Part shown: piece after piece, positions 44,841 through 55,100 of the stretch
Position numbering within the stretch: position 1 is the stretch's first letter
Layout of the letters: every line of letters starts with the position of its first letter
Source of the DNA: Bacteroidia bacterium
GTDB taxonomy: Bacteria; Bacteroidota; Bacteroidia; NS11-12g; UBA9320
Direction of reading: 5' to 3'
NCBI GenBank assembly: GCA_028339355.1
Contig: JAOLBX010000010.1
Location: 1 to 59,221 of the forward strand
Length of the DNA: 59,221 nt
Made by a program: the position numbers and the translations under genes
The notes under the pieces: model-generated
Databases searched by the model: none
What the model saw: only the letters and a program-made list of their open reading frames with translations
What the model was told of the DNA's origin: nothing

Positions 44841-44917
44841 TGGCGGTCCGGACGGGACTCGAACCCGCGACCCCCTGCGTGACAGGCAGGTATTCTAACC
44901 AACTGAACTACCGGACC
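44841..44917 (-). tRNA. tRNA-Asp (GTC) with encoded CCA
   Basis: 77 nt including CCA. Acceptor GGTCCGG / CCGGACC, D-arm GTTC/GAAT-type, anticodon stem CCTGC/GCAGG with loop CTGTCAC giving anticodon GTC, T-arm GCGGG-TTCGAGT-CCCGT, discriminator G and an encoded CCA (minus strand). Its promoter (TTTG-N18-TATATTTG) lies 51 nt upstream. Confidence 0.96.
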
Positions 44918-44968
44918 AACTTTATTGTTAAGCCGAAACAAACTCCGACTCCCTTTTTTTAAGGTATG

Positions 44969-44976
44969 CAAATATA
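44969..44976 (-). promoter_or_regulatory. promoter of tRNA-Asp
   Basis: Minus strand TTTG at 44995-44998, 18-nt spacer, TATATTTG at 44969-44976. A full -33/-7 pair. It lies between the acyltransferase stop (45016) and the tRNA. Confidence 0.6.
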
Positions 44977-45015
44977 CTCCGCTATCAAATATTACAAATT
45001 CTTTTTTTATTTTTT

Positions 45016-45585
45016 TTATAGCGGCTTTACAAGCCCCTCTAAAAGCGTGTATTCTTCACCACTTTCTGAGCATTTTGCTCTACCATCTCCGTCAAATTCC
45101 AACCTATGACCATACTTACTCATCCATCCAATCTGCTTCCCTGGATTTCCTACCATCAAAGCATACGCAGGAACTTCTTTTATTATGACCGTTCCTGCTC
45201 CAATGAAGCAGTACTCTCCCAAATCATTACCACATACTATAGTTGCATTTGCTCCGATACTCGCTCCTTTTTTTACTGTAGTTTTAAGATAGTCGTCTCT
45301 TCTATTTACCGCACTTCTTGGATTAATAACATTGGTAAACACCATACTAGGACCTAGAAAAACATCATCTTCACAAACAACCCCTGTGTAAATACTCACG
45401 TTATTCTGAACTTTTACATTATCACCCAAAATTACACTAGGACTTATGACAACATTTTGACCAATGTTGCATTTTTTTCCTAAAACAGAGTTCGGCATTA
45501 TATGGCTAAAATGCCATATTTTAGTTCCTTCTCCTATAGAGCAGCCTTCATCTATGACTGCTGTTTCGTGAGCAAAATAACTCAT
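45016..45585 (-). CDS. hexapeptide-repeat N-acetyltransferase (WbpD/WlbB-like)
   Basis: 189 residues, left-handed beta-helix acyltransferase. The repeats run through about 10-150 (VIDEGCSIGEGTKIWHFSHI; VLGKKCNIGQNVVISPSVIL; VQNNVSIYTGVVCEDDVFLG), with SMVFTNVINPRSAVNRRDDY, the segment that marks the WbpD/WlbB group acetylating UDP-3-amino-glucuronate sugars. The aminotransferase and dehydrogenase (WbpA/B/E) that would make that substrate are not adjacent, though a UDP-glucose dehydrogenase is. The gene starts 3 nt after the decarboxylase stop, last of three genes. Confidence 0.83.
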   Translation of the reverse strand: MSYFAHETAVIDEGCSIGEGTKIWHFSHIMPNSVLGKKCNIGQNVVISPSVILGDNVKVQNNVSIYTGVVCEDDVFLGPSMVFTNVINPRSAVNRRDDYLKTTVKKGASIGANATIVCGNDLGEYCFIGAGTVIIKEVPAYALMVGNPGKQIGWMSKYGHRLEFDGDGRAKCSESGEEYTLLEGLVKPL

Positions 45586-45588
45586 AAT

Positions 45589-46560
45589 TTAAAATTCACG
45601 TGGATGAGCGTATTTGTATAAGTGCTCTTTTGGTAAATTTTTGAAGTAATCATAAGTAATTTTCAAACCGTCCTCTCTGCTCACAGCAGGCTCCCAATCC
45701 AAGATCTCTTTGGCTCTTGTTATGTCAGGTTTTCTTTGTTTCGGATCATCTTTTGGCAAATCCTTAAGAACAACCTTTTGATCTGTGCCTGTTAACTCTA
45801 TAATCTCTTTAGCAAAGTCCAAAATGCTTATTTCATCGGGATTTCCAATGTTCACTGGCTGAGCGTAGTCGCTGTGTAAGAGTCGATAAATTCCCTCTAC
45901 TAAATCATCGACATAACAGAAACTTCTTGTCTGACTTCCGTCTCCAAAAACTGTAATATCTTCTCCTCTAAGTGCCTGCCCTATAAATGCTGGCAGTGCT
46001 CTACCGTCATTCAGTCGCATACGTGGACCGTAGGTATTGAATATCCGTATGATTCTAGTCTCTACCCCGTGAAAAGTGTGGTAGGCCATTGTCATAGCCT
46101 CTTGAAAACGTTTTGCCTCATCGTACACTCCTCGCGGACCTACTGGGTTTACATTTCCCCAGTAATCCTCATTTTGAGGATGAACCAAAGGATCTCCATA
46201 AACCTCAGATGTAGAAGCAATGAGCATTCTTGCTCCTTTTGCCAATGCTAACCCAAGGCAGTTATGCGTACCCAAACTTCCCACTTTTAAAGTAGGAATC
46301 GGAATTTTAAGATAATCTATCGGACTTGCGGGTGACGCAAAGTGTAATATATAATCTAACTCTCCCTGTATATGAATATATTTAGAAACATCGTGATGAT
46401 AGAACTCGAAATGCTCTAGAGGCATTAGATGCTCTATATTGCTTAAGGAGCCCGTGATAAGATTATCCATCGCTGTCACCTTATAACCTTCTTTTATAAA
46501 TCTATCGCACAAGTGCGACCCAAGGAAGCCTGCTCCCCCTGTTATTAATATTTTTTTCAT
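45589..46560 (-). CDS. uxs: UDP-glucuronate decarboxylase (UDP-xylose synthase)
   Basis: 323 residues, an extended SDR. NAD loop [20 protein letters not shown]; the decarboxylase-type [20 protein letters not shown]; active-site Ser/Tyr in [40 protein letters not shown] (cut; YxxxK = YDEAK); [35 protein letters not shown]. These fit UXS, which turns UDP-GlcA into UDP-xylose, rather than the 4-epimerase. Its start is directly after the stop of ugd, so substrate and product genes are coupled. Confidence 0.9.
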   Translation of the reverse strand: MKKILITGGAGFLGSHLCDRFIKEGYKVTAMDNLITGSLSNIEHLMPLEHFEFYHHDVSKYIHIQGELDYILHFASPASPIDYLKIPIPTLKVGSLGTHNCLGLALAKGARMLIASTSEVYGDPLVHPQNEDYWGNVNPVGPRGVYDEAKRFQEAMTMAYHTFHGVETRIIRIFNTYGPRMRLNDGRALPAFIGQALRGEDITVFGDGSQTRSFCYVDDLVEGIYRLLHSDYAQPVNIGNPDEISILDFAKEIIELTGTDQKVVLKDLPKDDPKQRKPDITRAKEILDWEPAVSREDGLKITYDYFKNLPKEHLYKYAHPREF

Positions 46561-47877
46561 TTAGTTAGATCCTATACAGTGATACTCGTATCCCATTTCT
46601 CTCATTTCTTTTTTATCGTATATATTCCTGCCATCAAAGACCAACTTATTTTTCAATCTCTTTTCGAACTCGTCAAAATCTGGTATTTTAAATTCTGACC
46701 ATTCCGTAACTATAAGCAATGCTTCTGCATTATCTAAGGCTGAGTATTGATCATCTACATATTCAATTTTATCCCCAATCATATGTTTAGTCTCAGGCAT
46801 AGAAACTGGATCATAAGCCACAACTTTACCTCCTGCATTTAGTATTTTATCAATAAGAACAAGTGAAGGGGCTTCTCGCATATCATCCGTATTCGGTTTA
46901 AACGACAATCCCCACATTGCAAATGTTTTACCTGATAAATCTGACCCTATTGAATTTACAATTTTATTGAACAGTACTGATTTTTGCTCATCATTCACTT
47001 CCTCTACTGATTCTAAAATCCTCATTCGATAGTCATTTTGAGCTCCTGTCTTAATAAGGGCCTTTACATCTTTAGGAAAACAGCTGCCGCCATATCCGAT
47101 ACCCGCGTATATAAATCTGCTTCCAATCCTCGGGTCACTGCCAATACCTTTTCGCACTGCATTTACATCAGCACCCATGATTTCACACAAATTAGCTATA
47201 TCATTCATAAAGCTAATACGCGTAGCCAACATTGCATTGGCTGCATACTTTGTCATCTCAGCTGATGGAATGTCCATAAATATAAGTGGGTGTCCATTCA
47301 TGATAAATGGTTTATACAACTTACTCATCACCTCTTGGGCTCTTTCTGAATCCACTCCAACAACTATTCTGTCTGGTTTCATAAAGTCATGAATAGCAGC
47401 ACCCTCCTTTAAAAATTCGGGATTACTGGCTATATCAAAATCTATTTCAACACCACGCTTATCTAATTCTTCTTGCACAGCACTTCTAACCTTCTCAGCT
47501 GTACCAACTGGAACAGTACTTTTAGTAACGATAACTCCATAACCGTTCATATTACGACCTATCTCCGCTGCTACACCAAGTACATATTGTAAATCCGCAC
47601 TCCCATCTTCTCCTGGAGGGGTTCCTACCGCTATGAAAGCAACATCTGATCCTACAATGCTTTGAGCCAAGTCTATGCTAAAATGCAACCTTTCTTTACT
47701 ATAATTTCTTTTTACCAAAGCTTCCAAACCCGGTTCATAAATAGGCATTATACCATTTTTAAGTCCCTCTATTTTATTTTTGTCAATATCTATGCAGGTA
47801 ACATCTGTCCCTACTTCTGCTAGGCAAGTTCCTGTTACTAATCCTACATACCCAGTTCCTACTACTGCTATTTTCAT
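46561..47877 (-). CDS. ugd: UDP-glucose 6-dehydrogenase
   Basis: 438 residues. Oxidises UDP-glucose to UDP-glucuronate with NAD. MKIAVVGTGYVGLVTGTCLA (NAD loop), TKSTVPVGTAEKVRSA, ASNPEFLKEGAAIHDFMKPD, and the catalytic-Cys segment GYGGSCFPKDVKALIKTG; LSFKPNTDDMREAPSLVLI is the C-terminal domain mark. ATG 47877 gives the standard start; an in-frame extension to 47904 is in the promoter. First of the three-gene ugd-uxs-acyltransferase operon. Confidence 0.95.
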   Translation of the reverse strand: MKIAVVGTGYVGLVTGTCLAEVGTDVTCIDIDKNKIEGLKNGIMPIYEPGLEALVKRNYSKERLHFSIDLAQSIVGSDVAFIAVGTPPGEDGSADLQYVLGVAAEIGRNMNGYGVIVTKSTVPVGTAEKVRSAVQEELDKRGVEIDFDIASNPEFLKEGAAIHDFMKPDRIVVGVDSERAQEVMSKLYKPFIMNGHPLIFMDIPSAEMTKYAANAMLATRISFMNDIANLCEIMGADVNAVRKGIGSDPRIGSRFIYAGIGYGGSCFPKDVKALIKTGAQNDYRMRILESVEEVNDEQKSVLFNKIVNSIGSDLSGKTFAMWGLSFKPNTDDMREAPSLVLIDKILNAGGKVVAYDPVSMPETKHMIGDKIEYVDDQYSALDNAEALLIVTEWSEFKIPDFDEFEKRLKNKLVFDGRNIYDKKEMREMGYEYHCIGSN

Positions 47878-47901
47878 TTCAACACTTAGATATACTTGGT
47901 G

Positions 47902-47909
47902 CAAAGATA
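47902..47909 (-). promoter_or_regulatory. -7 element of the ugd operon
   Basis: TATCTTTG on the minus strand, 24 nt before ATG 47877. It covers the alternative start at 47904 and so decides the choice. Confidence 0.5.
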
Positions 47910-48007
47910 TTCACAGAATTAAAACTCTTGGTTATTTGGTATACTAAAGTATCTCGGTTAGCAATTTTTAAGAATTAAAACCCAATTATAGTTTTACTTT
48001 GCGCATA

Positions 48008-48757
48008 ATGATTAGAGGATTTATACTTTTATGTTTGGTTATTACACTTCAAGTTAATGCCCAATCTGAGATGAAAACTAAGCAGGCATTCCTCTTTCAC
48101 CCTCACTATGCACATCAAATTCCCGGAGGAGATTTAAAAAAACGATTCAATCCATTTTCAAGCATTGGAATGGGTGTAGACTTTAAATTCAAAAACAACT
48201 GGATGGTGGGCTTAGATTACGATTGGTTTTTTGGTAATAGCGTAATCGATAATGGATTGTTTAGCGGTATTAGCGGACCTTCTGGTCAAATCATTGATAA
48301 AAATGGAGATTTTTCAGTAATGCAACTGAACATGAAAGGAAACTATGTCACTCTAAACGCTAGTTACTTGATTAATATCCCAAAAAACGAAGCCTTCTCA
48401 GGAATAATAATTTCTGGGGGTCTTGGAGTAATGCAGCACAAGGTTGATATATTAAGTGCTCAAACTACTATTCCTCAGGTCAATTCCGAATATGAAAAAG
48501 GTTATGATAAACTAACGTATGGTTTGGCAATTAAAGAATTCATAGGGTACCAATACTCAGTCAGCAAAAACAGATACAGATTCAGAGGTGGTATAGAATT
48601 TAATCAAGGTTTTACAAAAGGTAGACGGACCTGGGATTTCAATGCCAACAAATCCGGATTGGACAAACGATTTGATACTACGGTAGCTATGAAAATAGGA
48701 TTTATAGTGCCTGTATATACCAAGAACTCAGAAGATGAGGAATTCTTTTTAGACTAA
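48008..48757 (+). CDS. outer-membrane beta-barrel protein of unknown function
   Basis: 249 residues. Signal peptide MIRGFILLCLVITLQVNAQS. The rest is a small barrel: alternating strands such as GMGVDFKFKNNWMVGLDYDW, FSGIIISGGLGVMQHKVDIL and YRFRGGIEFNQGFTKGRRTW, ending FIVPVYTKNSEDEEFFLD. It has no recognisable domain. TTACTTTG (47994-48001) ends 6 nt before ATG 48008. The Kdo transferase follows 3 nt after the stop, so a role in lipopolysaccharide or the outer membrane is possible. Confidence 0.72.
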   Translation: MIRGFILLCLVITLQVNAQSEMKTKQAFLFHPHYAHQIPGGDLKKRFNPFSSIGMGVDFKFKNNWMVGLDYDWFFGNSVIDNGLFSGISGPSGQIIDKNGDFSVMQLNMKGNYVTLNASYLINIPKNEAFSGIIISGGLGVMQHKVDILSAQTTIPQVNSEYEKGYDKLTYGLAIKEFIGYQYSVSKNRYRFRGGIEFNQGFTKGRRTWDFNANKSGLDKRFDTTVAMKIGFIVPVYTKNSEDEEFFLD

Positions 48758-48760
48758 TTT

Positions 48761-49966
48761 TTGTTTAGAATCCTATACATACTGCTTACTTGGGAACTAA
48801 ACTTTCTTAGCTGGTTTATCTGTCCATTTTCTAAGAAACTAGATTCTTTTTTTTATGCCAGAAAAAACACACCCAAGGTAAAGTCTGGAAAAATAAAATA
48901 CTGGATTCATGCTGCTTCTTTAGGAGAGTACGAAATGGCATTGCCTGTTTTAGAAGAGCTTTTAAAAAAGAATTCACTCGAGGACATTCTCATAACTATA
49001 TTTAGTCCGAGCGGATATTCACAGGCAATTAAAGGTCCATACAGCGGCCGGGTTATGTATTCGCCCATTGATACTTTGTGGCAAGTAAAATCGTTTTATA
49101 AAAAATATGCTCCAGAAAAGGCAATTTTTATTCGATATGACTTTTGGTATAATCTGATAAAAGAAGGTCAAATAAATGAAACGACATTTTACCTGATCAA
49201 CGGGAGATTTAGTAAAAATCATTTCTTTTTCAAACGGTATGGAAAGCCATATCTAAATCTCTTAAAAAAATTCAAAGGGCTATATCTTTCGGATAAACTA
49301 AGTGTCACTGAACTTCAATCTGCAGGAATCATGCACTCTAAATACACTGGAGACACTAGAGCGGATCGAGTAGCCACTATTGCTAAAAATGCAAAACAAT
49401 TTTTGGAAATAGAAAAATTCAAAGGAGACAGAAATTTACTGATTTTGGGTTCATCTTGGCAACCAGAGGAAGATTTACTGTTAAAACTGTTACAGAATAA
49501 ACCCAACAATTTAGCTGTAATCATAGCTCCTCATGACCTAAAAAGAAGTGACTCTATTGCTTCTAAATTGGCATTGTATAAACCAAAAATATATACTGAC
49601 AGCTCATTTGATGATAAGACTCAAGTATTAATAGTTAATACTATGGGAATGTTATCGTCTCTTTACCAATATGCAGATTTTGCTATCATCGGCGGAGGTT
49701 TTTCGGGAGCATTACACAATATCTTGGAACCTGCAGTATGGGGGTGTCACCTCTCGTTTGGGCCAAAGATTTCCAAATTTCCAGAAGCACAAGACTTCTT
49801 AAATGAAGGGTTTGCTTATAAAATAACAGAGACTGAGAAATGGGTTAAGACTATAGTTAAACTGAACTCCGACAGTTCACTTTTGCACGAATTACAAGAA
49901 AAATCAAGGACGTATATGGTCTTACAAAAAGGAGCTACTCAAACGATACTAAATTCTTTAGCTTAA
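48761..49966 (+). CDS. waaA: Kdo transferase (3-deoxy-D-manno-octulosonic acid transferase)
   Basis: 401 residues, GT30; adds Kdo to lipid IVA in lipopolysaccharide synthesis. N-terminal membrane anchor (ILYILLTWELNFLSWFI), then IHAASLGEYEMALPVLEELL (catalytic Glu region), YSPIDTLWQVKSFYKKYAPE, IFIRYDFWYNLIKEG, the donor half LGSSWQPEEDLLLKLLQ and FAIIGGGFSGALHNILEPAV WG(C)HLSFGPK. No ATG fits the N-terminus; translation probably starts at TTG 48761, 3 nt after the preceding stop. Length and motifs match the family. Confidence 0.93.
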   Translation: MFRILYILLTWELNFLSWFICPFSKKLDSFFYARKNTPKVKSGKIKYWIHAASLGEYEMALPVLEELLKKNSLEDILITIFSPSGYSQAIKGPYSGRVMYSPIDTLWQVKSFYKKYAPEKAIFIRYDFWYNLIKEGQINETTFYLINGRFSKNHFFFKRYGKPYLNLLKKFKGLYLSDKLSVTELQSAGIMHSKYTGDTRADRVATIAKNAKQFLEIEKFKGDRNLLILGSSWQPEEDLLLKLLQNKPNNLAVIIAPHDLKRSDSIASKLALYKPKIYTDSSFDDKTQVLIVNTMGMLSSLYQYADFAIIGGGFSGALHNILEPAVWGCHLSFGPKISKFPEAQDFLNEGFAYKITETEKWVKTIVKLNSDSSLLHELQEKSRTYMVLQKGATQTILNSLA

Positions 49967-50275
49967 CCTAAGTTGAAGAAAGAAGTCATGCCACAGTACT
50001 ATTTCCCAAGTATTTTAGTTCTAAAAAAATATTGAGAAGTCTATAATTTCATGAATTGAAAATAATAGGTTCGATCTGTACAACAAACTCGCTAGAATCA
50101 ACCAGTACAGACAATACTTCTCCTTCCAAATTATCTAAGTTATCATATACATCATGGATTGACAAGACAATGTCAGATTTATTTTTTTATGGTTCTTATT
50201 ATTATGCTACAAATTAATAAATGCTCAAAGACTAATTCTAGATTGTTAATTCAGCGATATTTTATCGCCAAATTC
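49967..50275. other. 309-nt gap between waaA and lysS
   Basis: No gene with a normal start is seen. On the minus strand 50049-50165 a protein-like frame without ATG reads LSIHDVYDNLDNLEGEVLSV LVDSSEFVVQIEP(IIFNS), ending in TGA; it may be a gene remnant downstream of lysS or chance. The rest is AT-rich. Confidence 0.3.
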
Positions 50276-51985
50276 TTACTTCAATGCTACCGTTACCACT
50301 CCTTCTGTCTTACTCACTTGTGTAATACCTTGCTTGGCTAATCCTTTCAGAGATACATCCCATTGTTTCCCACTCATTTCCAATCGAGATTTTAAATCTC
50401 CTATTTCAAGTGAACCTTCGTTTTGAGTAAGCAAGTCTTTTATGGCTTTTTCATTATCGGTAAGCTCTATTACTTTCTCTGCTTTTTTCTCAGGACGCAT
50501 TTGCGGGAAGAAGAGCACTTCTTGAATGCTTACATTATTGGTAAGTAGCATAACTAGTCTATCTATACCAATACCTATTCCTGCCGTAGGAGGCATACCG
50601 TATTCTAGTGCTGTTAGAAAATCTTCGTCTATAAACATGGCCTCGTCATCACCACGTTCCATTAGTTTTACTTGCTCTTCAAAACGCTCACGTTGATCTA
50701 TAGGGTCATTCAACTCACTATAACAGTTGGCTATTTCTTTTCCGTTCACTATCAGCTCAAAACGTTCTGTTAATTCAGGATTATCTCTATGCTTTTTAGT
50801 AAGTGGAGACATACTGATAGGGTAATCCATGATAAAAGTAGGTTGGATAAGTAGGTGCTCTACTTTCTCACCAAATATCTCATCGATGAGTTTACCGCTA
50901 CCCATATTTTCGTCCACGTCGGCACCCATTTCTTTTGCTGTTTTGCGAAGTTCATCTTCGCTCATTTCGCTACAGTCTACACCTGTATGTTTCTCAATAG
51001 CACCAAAAATAGTAAGTCTATCAAATGGCTTCCCGAAGTCTATGGTATTATCACCAAATATCACTTCACTGGTTCCATTGACATCTATGGCAATCTGACG
51101 AAGCATTTTCTCTGTCATATCCATCATCCACATATAGTCTTTATATGCTACGTATAGCTCCATTTGGCTAAACTCAGGATTGTGCGTACGGTCCATTCCT
51201 TCATTTCTAAAATCTTTCGCAAATTCATACACTCCCTCAAAACCACCAACTATTAATCTTTTCAAATATAATTCATTGGCTATTCTAAGATACAAAGGAA
51301 TATCCAATGCATTGTGATGCGTGATAAATGGACGAGCTGCTGCTCCTCCTGGAATAGCCTGAAGTATTGGTGTCTCTACTTCCAAATAGCCTTTACCATT
51401 TAGGAAATTACGCATACTTGCTACGGCTTTGGTTCTTTTAACAAAAGTCTCACGCACTTGTGGATTTACAATTAAATCTACATAACGCTTTCTATATCGC
51501 TGCTCTGGGTCTGTAAATGCATCATATACTTTGCCATCTACCTCTTTCGGCATCGGCAATGGGTTAAGTGATTTACTGAGTACCGTTAGTTCCCTTACTT
51601 TGATAGAAACTTCCCCTGTCTGAGTTTTGAAGACTTCTCCTTTTACTCCTACAATATCTCCAATGTCTAGAATTTTCTTAAACACTTCATTGTACAAGGT
51701 TTTATCTTCACCCGTACACAGTTCATCTCGATTAAAATAAGCTTGAATAGAACCTTGCTCGTCCTGTAGCTCTGCAAAACTGGCCTTACCCATAATTCTA
51801 CGACGCATCATTCGTCCTGCAAAAGAAATTTCAGCAAACTTCTCTGGACTCTCGTCAAACTGTTTACTGATTTCAACACTACTATAATCCTTTGCATAAA
51901 CATCTGCTGGATAAGGATTTATACCCATAGCTCTTAATTTGTCAAGTGCTTGTCTTCGTTGAATTTGTTGCTCGTTTAACTCCAT
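50276..51985 (-). CDS. lysS: lysine--tRNA ligase, class II
   Basis: 569 residues, longer than the ~505-residue average by a C-terminal extension of about 70 residues ([20 protein letters not shown]...), which is typical of many Bacteroidota LysRS. OB-fold N-terminal domain about 55-140 ([20 protein letters not shown]); motif 2 [20 protein letters not shown]; motif 3 [23 protein letters not shown] 51985 has an exact -7 element 17 nt upstream (52003-52010). Confidence 0.96.
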   Translation of the reverse strand: MELNEQQIQRRQALDKLRAMGINPYPADVYAKDYSSVEISKQFDESPEKFAEISFAGRMMRRRIMGKASFAELQDEQGSIQAYFNRDELCTGEDKTLYNEVFKKILDIGDIVGVKGEVFKTQTGEVSIKVRELTVLSKSLNPLPMPKEVDGKVYDAFTDPEQRYRKRYVDLIVNPQVRETFVKRTKAVASMRNFLNGKGYLEVETPILQAIPGGAAARPFITHHNALDIPLYLRIANELYLKRLIVGGFEGVYEFAKDFRNEGMDRTHNPEFSQMELYVAYKDYMWMMDMTEKMLRQIAIDVNGTSEVIFGDNTIDFGKPFDRLTIFGAIEKHTGVDCSEMSEDELRKTAKEMGADVDENMGSGKLIDEIFGEKVEHLLIQPTFIMDYPISMSPLTKKHRDNPELTERFELIVNGKEIANCYSELNDPIDQRERFEEQVKLMERGDDEAMFIDEDFLTALEYGMPPTAGIGIGIDRLVMLLTNNVSIQEVLFFPQMRPEKKAEKVIELTDNEKAIKDLLTQNEGSLEIGDLKSRLEMSGKQWDVSLKGLAKQGITQVSKTEGVVTVALK

Positions 51986-52002
51986 TATTTCAAAAATGAC
52001 TA

Positions 52003-52010
52003 CAAATATA
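52003..52010 (-). promoter_or_regulatory. -7 element of lysS
   Basis: TATATTTG on the minus strand, 17 nt before the ATG at 51985. Confidence 0.45.
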
Positions 52011-52097
52011 AATTTAGGACAGTGAGTTTATCGTTATTTCAACGAAAACAGAGCAACTAAATATAGTAAGGAATCGTCTTTTGTATAACTGTACGTG

Positions 52098-52105
52098 TAT
52101 TTTTG
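52098..52105 (+). promoter_or_regulatory. -7 element before the T9SS type B protein
   Basis: TATTTTTG ending 7 nt before ATG 52113; it covers the alternative GTG start at 52095. A TTTG lies at 52080-52083 but the 14-nt spacing is short. Confidence 0.45.
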
Positions 52106-52112
52106 TCCATTA

Positions 52113-55100
52113 ATGAAGTGTAGATGTTTGATTGTTGTCTTGATATTCTTTAGCTTAACGAGCTTTAGTCAGCAAGTCCATACGACAGCATCTTACCCCA
52201 AGTATGAGTTTGTTCCAAACCATGGACAATGGCATCCTCTTGCACTATACAAAGCAAACATTCCTTACGGAAATCTATATTTAGAAAGCACAGGCATGGT
52301 TTATGACTTGGTGCACCCTGATGATTATAATAAAATACTCCAAAGGAAACATGATAATCAGGCTATCGAAAACATAGAGATTCCTCGAAGGCATTCTGTT
52401 CGTTTACGTTTTGAGGGTATAAAATATGCACCAAAGACTCATCTTAATCATATACAAGAACATTACTACAACTTCTATTTAGGTTCGGATAAATCTAAAT
52501 GGGCCACTAAGTTATATCCTGGTGGAGAGGTAGTCTATGATCAAGTGTATGAGGATATAGATTTTGAGATAACTGGTATAAACGATATCAAATATCAATG
52601 GGTAGTATACAACCCTACTAGTCAGAAAATAAAAAAAATAAAAACTGTTATAGAAGGTGCAGAAGCCCTCTCTATAGAAAACGGAACAATAAAAATAAAA
52701 ACTACTGTGGGCACATTGATAGACGATGAGCCATATGTTTATCAAGAAATAGATGGGGAAATCATACAATTAAACTGTAGCTACACGTTGCAAGATTCTA
52801 CCATTGGCTATACCATCTCTTCCGAAATAAATCCCAACTATCCACTTATAATTGATCCTAAACTTATTTTTTCTACATACTCTGGCTCTGTCGGAGACAA
52901 TTTTGGATATACAGCTACATACGATAGTAAAGGCAGTCTCTATGCAGGCGGAATAGTAAATGGTGGAGAAGGACCTTACCCTATAACATCTGGCGTGTTT
53001 GATCCCACTTGGAACGGTGGAGAAGGTCAGTCACCAGCAAATCTGCCCTGTGACATCTCGTTGAGTAAATACGATAGTGCAGGCAGTAAACTATTATGGG
53101 CTACATATTTAGGTGGATCCAAAGACGAATATCCTCATAGTCTAGTTGTAGACAGAAATGATGATTTATTAGTACTTGGGACGACGTACTCGCCTAATTT
53201 TCCAACCTCTAAAGATTGTTTTGACTCCACTCATGCGGGAGGAACAGACATTTTGGTGAGCAAAATATCAGAAGATGGTACTAAATTATTAGGTTCTACA
53301 TTTATAGGAGGAGAACGGAACGATGGCCTCAATGAAAATTCCGCATTAAAATACAATTACTCTGATGATTTTAGAGGTGATATATTGACCGACGATGACG
53401 GTAACATCTTCGTAGCATCTTGTACTTTTTCTGATTCTATGCCTGTAGTTGCAGAAATACAATCTACAAAGAGTGCTGGTTATGATGGATATGCTTTTGA
53501 ACTAACTGGAGATTGCAAGTCCATGCTATGGGGAACATACTTAGGCGGAGGTGGTGCAGACGCCCTTTACAGTATTAAATTAGATAATCGTGAAAATATA
53601 TTTATTGGTGGCGGAACATCCAGCACTAATTTGCCGACATCTGACACCGTATATTCCAAAAACAACAACGGTAAAACTGATGGAATTTTGGCTATTTTCA
53701 ATAAAACAAACAAGTCTTTAAAAAGACTTACCTACTGGGGAACTGAAGAATACGATCAAATTTATTTTATAGACATAGATGCCCAAGGAAGAGTATATGC
53801 CACGGGACAGACTGAAGGTGACATTAAGCAAACCCCAGGTACCTTTGGGGAAAGTAGCAAGGGGCAGTTTTTTTTTAGGATAGACACTTTACTAGAAAAG
53901 ATAGATATTGAGACCACTTTCGGAAACACAATAGGAGCACCCAACCTGACTCCAAGTGCTTTTTTGGTAGATGTTTGTGAGCACATCTATTTTTCTGGAT
54001 GGGGATCCAATGTAGACCCAAACAATCACCCTGGCAACAGTGATAATATGCCAATATCCGCAGATGCAGAACAAAAAACTACAGATGGTAACGATTTTTA
54101 CGTAATCGTGTTAGACAAAAATGCAAGTGGATTGCTATACGCCACATATTTTGGAGGAAATGTAACGGGAGACCACGTAGATGGTGGCACGAGTAGGTTT
54201 GACAAAAAAGGTGTAATCTACCAAAGTGTCTGCAGCAGTTGTCCGCCTTCATCTGATGGCCAACAAACCCAAGTGAGTGATTTTCCTACATCTGCAGGAG
54301 CCGTTTATGAAACAAACCCAAGCGTTCGATGCAGCAATGCCTCCTTCAAAATAGACTTACAAATCAAGTCCGCAGTAATAGCAGATTTTATCGCCTACCC
54401 TACCATTGGGTGCGGACCACTGCTTGTACAACTTACCAATCGTAGCACATTGGGCGATAAGCATATCTGGGACTTTGGTGATGGCACTACATCTTCAGAC
54501 ATCAACCCATCTCATACTTTTGATAACCCGGGGATATACACCATTACCCTCACAGTCATAGATAGTAATACGTGCAATATTTCATCCGTGTACACAAGAG
54601 AAATACAAGTGTTAGCACAATCGGTAGCAGATTTCACAGCAGAGTACAATGGCTGTGAAAATGAGCTAATTATCACAAACAAAAGCATTAACGGTTTTAG
54701 CTTTAGGTGGGATTTTGGTGATGGAAACTCATCCACAGATCCACAACCAAGTTTTGATTATAAAATTCCAGGAGATTACGATATTACCCTATTTGTAAAT
54801 GAGGGAACGCTGTGCGAAAGTCAACACACAGAATCCGTTGCTGTATCTGATAAAATAACTCCTCAAATAACCTTGTACAATGTTTTCACCCCAAATGATG
54901 ATGATCTGAATGACTGCTTCAAACTTGATGGTAAAAACCTTGAATGCAAGGATTTTAAGATGAAAATATACAATCGGTGGGGAGAAAAAGTTTTCGAAGC
55001 CAATGACCCATATGCCTGTTGGAATGGTAGAAGAAATAGTACTGGAAACCTCTTACCCTCTGGCACCTACTTTTACTTACTGTGGTTTGGAAATAAGAAT

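Noticed and set aside
47878-47904. extension of ugd by nine residues
   Set aside because: An exact -7 element lies on it, and MKIAVVG is the family start.
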